Of a stretch of 64,000 bases of DNA, positions 59,425 through 64,000 are shown piece after piece. A program made the position numbers and the translations under genes. Source of the DNA: Cavia porcellus (taxonomy: Eukaryota; Chordata; Mammalia; Rodentia; Caviidae). The DNA is taken from the NCBI RefSeq assembly GCF_034190915.1, contig NW_026947504.1:65933474-65997473 (forward strand), read 5' to 3'. Within the stretch, counting starts at the first letter, position 1; every line of letters starts with the position of its first letter. The notes under the pieces are model-generated. The model was given only the letters and a program-made list of their open reading frames with translations, did not search any database and was not told where the DNA came from.

Positions 59425-60072
59425 GCCAGTATTCAATATGTTATTAATCAACCTGAGTACATTTATTCAGGCTACGCTGAGCAAAACGCAACTACCTTCT
59501 CCTCCACAGAATTTGTGGCTATAGTAGCTTGTGAGTAGAAGACAGAGTGGGAGAGAAAGGAAGGGAAAACACAGCAGAAAAGGGAGCTCTGGTTCTGAGA
59601 TTTCAGTACTAAAATTCATCATCTATGGCATCATCATGTAGTTTAAAGAATCACACTTATTAAATCAATAGACAAATGCCATCAGAGCTCAACACTACCA
59701 TACAGATCCATTTTGGAGCACTGATGTTTTCTAGGCACTTGTTGGATGGTCCTTGTCCAATTTGATGGTCCCTCAGCAGATGACTATCTGTAGCTCAGGA
59801 GATGAGGGGCCTGAGACTTGAGCCTCCTACAGCCACAAGTGGATGAGAGAAGTCGTCTAAGGGAACACCTGGAGAACAGCTGGGACAGGGAAAGCTAGAC
59901 ATGTGTATGTGTGCTGGGGACTGCATGTACTTTCTCTGACTCACTTTATGGATATCCAAAATCTCCCTTACTAGGTGAATATCAATAGAATGCAGGAATC
60001 CAAACTTCTCTTCACTGCCACCAAGAGCCTGTTGCAGGGATGAAGATAAGTTTTGTGGAGTCTAAAAAATCA
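59425..60072. other. Unassigned sequence
   Basis: No gene or repeat recognised. Confidence 0.45.
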
Positions 60073-60240
60073 CACAGTTGAGCATGGTGGCTCACTCCTG
60101 TAATCCCAGCATTCGGGAGGCTGAGGCAGAAGGACTGCTGCAAGTTTGAGACTAGCCTGGGTTACAAGGTGAGCCCAAGGGCAGCCTGAACTGTGAAGTG
60201 CTATCCTGTCTTTAAAAGACCAATAAATAAATAAATAAAT
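60073..60240 (+). repeat. B1-like SINE, sense
   Basis: GAGCATGGTGGCTCACTCC, TGTAATCCCAGCATTCGGGA, GGCTGAGGCAGAAGGACTG, GAGACTAGCCTGGGTTACAA and CTATCCTGTC, then a (TAAA)n tail at about 60222-60240. The least diverged B1-like copy in the window, with a clear Pol III box-A/B arrangement. Confidence 0.9.
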
Positions 60241-62640
60241 GATACAGTTGGAGGACTAAGAGAAAAAATACAAAATTATTTTTATTTCAAATAAGAAATG
60301 AAACCACAACAAAAGCCAATTTTAAAGATCTGACAAATACCAAAAAGTACAGAAGCACACTTTAATTAGTTACTGAGCTGACATTCTTACATTTTCCACA
60401 TTTTTTTGGTTACTCTTTGATCACCTCTTCGTATGACAAAGAGATTGAAACAACATTTTTATACACAAAGAAAGATAATCCAGTCTTTTATTTCACGTTG
60501 GGTTCACAAATTTATGATTTCTTATTGGCAGTGTTTTATATTTTCAAAAAGGCTGTTGTCAAATATGGGAAAATCTTGATCAAATTCCTTTGCATATGTA
60601 CTGTATCATTTAAGGACATTTCAAGTTTTCTTATACAGTGATTTATATTAAATATTATGAAGAATTGATAACACTATCAGTGTATAATGTATTTTATTGT
60701 AATGGAGAATGTGAGTTTTCTGTTTTCTATATAAATGTCAATATTTTGTGTTATATCAGGAAGAATGTCTCTGCAATGTGTTTATGTCATTTACTTCTCT
60801 TTGTTAATTAAATCATCAAATAACTCAAGAATATAATCGTTACTTCTGTTTGAAATTCCGTCCTGTAAAAAGAGAAGCATTTGTCAGTCATGTAAACCCA
60901 AAGCAAATGAAAGCTCAATACAACTTCTCTTTTGGTATTTTCCCAAATGTTCATGGCCATTCTGGTACCACTTAACACAGCGAGAAGGGGACAGAGTGCA
61001 AAGAGCCCTAGCTGGTATTTTTCTTTTTCTTGGCTTCTTTCTTCCTTTCTGTCCCATTGTACTTCTTCACCTACTTTTGAGAAGAAAACTCAGCCCATTA
61101 AATTTAACTAAAATTTATGAATGAAGCTTGCATAACTGATTATATGCCAGTGGATTACTTTTAAATTGTCTTTAACTGATTATATTATTTGAGATCAATT
61201 CAGTGATTCCCTACATAGAAAGATCATCCTTCACCAACCAGTTTAAATTAGCCCCTTCTTCTCTACTTATCCTCCTTATGCTGCTTATGTTTTTGAAAAG
61301 TATTTTTTAAAGCATTTTAAACCATCTAGTGGACTTAAGTTACACACTCATTTATTGTTTATACATTTCTACTGACCTCATATTCACAACTGTGTCCCAG
61401 CTCTTTCAGGCTACCCAGAACAGCACTATTAGTAGATATTTGTTGAATGAATATGTCATGCCCAGGCCCTTGTGGAATGAGTTTGAGCCTTTTAGAAGGC
61501 TTTATAGAAAGTACCCTACTGAAAAAAAAAGACTGTGCTCTATTTAGCATGGAGTGATTGATTGTAACGTTAGAATTACAAACATGATGACGTCTGAGTG
61601 TTACAGAGGTCTTAGCAGGTCATCAAAGCTGGATTATGTTCTCCATTTTACAAAGAAAATGCTTAAGAGTTGACTTGTTCAAAGCCACATAGCTTAACTG
61701 GAGTAAAAGTGGGTTTATAGCTCAGGACTTTGACCCCCATTGGCTAAGATACCACTGGCATTTAGTAGGAAGTGTCAATTGTTTTATATGAAGGTGACAC
61801 TGAATTGCTACTTCTACTTTGACTTTGAGTTGCAAAATGTTAATAATAGTGATATTTTTGTCTTCAAGAAGAGAGAAAATAGTTTTTGCACTTATCCAGT
61901 TCCACGACCACCTCCACGTGGGCAGTATTGGATAGTTCCATTTAACTGAAGAGAAAATGATTAAATTATGGAGAGTCATAATAAATGATTATTCAAAAAT
62001 CTAACCCAGATTTGCCCCTAAATGATTCTCACACACAAAAAAATATCTTTTGTGATTAAGATCCACATTTGAAAACTAACTGGCTGGGTTGAAAATTATG
62101 TAATTATTATACATGGTAAAATTATGATTAGATGTAAAATTATGCATCATTAAAATAAAATTATTTGATGAGAACTATGCAAAAGTGGGATCTCTATTTT
62201 ATTAAGAATTAAGAATTCTATTATTCGTGGGCATGACTTTCAAAATTACATGAAGTAGCCCCAACATGTGAAGGCTTTGGCTTGTTTTGAGAATCACCAT
62301 TTTTAATTCAAAGTTGGAGATGTCTAGCTCACAGCACCTACAGGAAATCTGTAAATGCTTTCTTAGAGAAAGAGGCCAACCTTGCAAAATCAGTCTCTGG
62401 TTAGGGTTTATATAAATCTGGAGCAGAAAAGATCCTCCTGGACTTTGGCGACCAGAGCTCCAGTGAGAAAGATGAGGAAGATTCACCCTGAATTCATGTC
62501 TAGTCTACCATCGTCCCCCACTGCAGTCCAGTACCTTGCCTATTCACTCAGCCAGTAAACACAGCTTGACAAGAAAAGAAAAGAGTAAAAATGCACTGCC
62601 TAGATTTTCTTCTCTTTGTTCTAGCCAGTTCTGTTCCTTG
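60241..62640. other. Unassigned sequence with one MIR relic
   Basis: Apart from the MIR at 61635-61725 no feature was recognised. Confidence 0.45.
61635..61725 (+). repeat. MIR relic
   Basis: TCTCCATTTTACAAAGAAAA, TTAAGAGTTGACTTGTTCAA, AGCCACATAGCTTAACTGG, GTGGGTTTATAGCTCAGGAC follow the 3' half of MIR. Confidence 0.65.
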
Positions 62641-62659
62641 AGAGAGAGACAGAGACAGA

Positions 62660-62719
<60 letters not shown>
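62641..62719 (+). repeat. (GA)n microsatellite with GACA interruptions
   Basis: About 79 bp of GA with several CA interruptions on the left and pure GA on the right. Confidence 0.97.
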
Positions 62720-62721
<2 letters not shown>

Positions 62722-64000
62722 GCAGTGATGTGGAAGAGGTAGTCTCAGATCAAGTGGTAAAGACTTTCTATGCCACAGTTGTCCTGCTCTTGTCTAGTAT
62801 GTTTCAGTTCAAACTGTACTTCAGAGCATTAAAATATTAAAGTTTTCCACTTTGAAGCCTTCAAAATGGCACATTTTTGTTTCTATTAAGCCCACTAACA
62901 AAGAGCAAATGATATTTAAATATCTAAATATTCTTTCATGGATGATCTAACGTGTTAATTTACATTGAGAGTATTTACAAAAAAACTGATAGAATTGAAA
63001 TTAGGTACATAAACTGGAAACTGAAGATTACTATAATTATCATCACTGCTCTTTTTCACTTATTTTCCTATCCCTGTAGTTAAAACTGGTCAAAGTCAGT
63101 TAAAGTATCACCTCTGTTATGTATCAATGAACACTTTTGACCTGAAAGTTTTAGGAACTATGTACTTGCAGTAAAAGTTATATAATTGTGACTTAGTTTA
63201 CTACCATTCATCAGCACATACTAACTAGGTTACCAATGTAATTGGGAGTGGTCATGTGACTCCATTCCCACTCAGTCAAGTGACTAATTCTGGCTAATGG
63301 AGCATAAGAGAAACCTCAGGCCTGTTCATGTAAAGCTGTTGTGTTCAGTCCTGCTCTTCCATCATCCTGTGATGAAATGCTGGAGTCTCTGTAGACCTAA
63401 ATAAATACAGACCTAAATAAAGACAGAGGCATCAGAAGGAAGAGAACTGAGTTATGAGAGTCACAGAGTACAGGTTCTCAAGTACAGATCCCACTGACTT
63501 GCACTGAACTTGTTGTCAATAAGACATAAGATTTGTTATGTTCATCTTCTCCCAATTTGGAGTTGTTTATGGAAACATTAACACAATTCCAAGTACCAAA
63601 AATTCCAGTAAAGATTTTGAAACAGATTTATACCTCAACAGTTTTGAGAGAATGCAAGAGTTGAATGAATGTGGAGCACATTTGATAGAGTTAGCTGTTC
63701 TGTTACAAATAGGCAGGGATGTTCAGAGAGTGTTCCTAGAACCTGTATTCAACCAAGGAAAGCAGTTGACATGAGACTGGGTCCTGGGTCCAGAGTCCAG
63801 GAAACCAGTACCCGGTGCTAAGAATCCCTCCCTGGAGCCCATCACAGCCACTGGGGATGTGGAACGTAAGGTAGAAACTCAGCCACAGTCAATCCTGAGG
63901 GAAATTTAAACATTTTCTTGAACATGTTAATGTAACAAAGTTCCAAGCACAAGGGCCTTGTATTGCATTTTAAAGCTTCAATCACTGACCAACATTCACA
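62720..64000. other. Unassigned sequence at right edge
   Basis: No gene recognised. A short repeat (CAGACCTAAATAAA near 63391-63420) occurs twice. The 78-codon frame at 63538-63774 has no motif. Confidence 0.45.

Overview
This is a gene-poor stretch of mammalian nuclear DNA, most likely from a rodent. I found no host protein-coding exon, no rRNA or tRNA gene, and no CRISPR or other prokaryotic feature. The rodent call rests on three SINE types: 7SL-derived B1-like elements (about 641-787, 805-953, 968-1110, 26340-26462, 60073-60240), tRNA-derived ID elements (about 1597-1660, 2665-2749), and one B1+ID composite (about 28835-28995). Composites of that kind are known from squirrel, dormouse and beaver lineages and not from mice, but I cannot name the species from the sequence alone.

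Layout. 1-5115: SINEs, a short L1 3' end, a MaLR-like LTR piece, and an ancient L1 3' half (about 2199-3925, resuming about 4741-5115) interrupted by a roughly 785-bp noncoding retroposon called here element X (copy 1). 5373-12067: the centrepiece, a full-length and apparently recent L1 with a perfect 15-bp target-site duplication, a GC-rich 5' UTR with a 322-bp repeat offset, an intact 350-codon ORF1, and a 1279-codon ORF2 broken by one in-frame TGA. 12068-16330: microsatellites, an L2 relic and a truncated L1. 16330-24550: two blocks carrying copies of an old unclassified repeat, possibly antisense endogenous retroviral DNA. 24550-40370: mostly unassigned sequence with MIR relics, microsatellites, MaLR-like solo LTRs, an ancient antisense L1/HAL1 relic, and one candidate regulatory block at 28060-28345. 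40376-44035: element X copy 2 followed at once by a HAL1-like element. 50025-53125: a rearranged antisense L1 containing a fold-back palindrome. 53196-54990 and 57440-59424: two more HAL1-like copies, flanking an antisense endogenous retroviral gag relic. 59425-64000: one B1, a MIR and unassigned sequence.

How the parts relate. Three elements have an L1-type 5' UTR and ORF1, and each leaves ORF1 for noncoding sequence without any ORF2. That is the layout of half-LINEs (HAL1), which must borrow reverse transcriptase from a complete L1. The near-intact L1 carries, inside its own 3' UTR, a T-rich module also found at the 3' end of HAL1-like copy A and in both copies of element X. The window therefore looks like a record of modular exchange between an autonomous L1 lineage and non-autonomous partners sharing a 3' tail. 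Previously described HAL1 families exist, so novelty of this one, and of element X, needs a repeat-library search that I could not run. All identity and age statements are from reading the sequence by eye.
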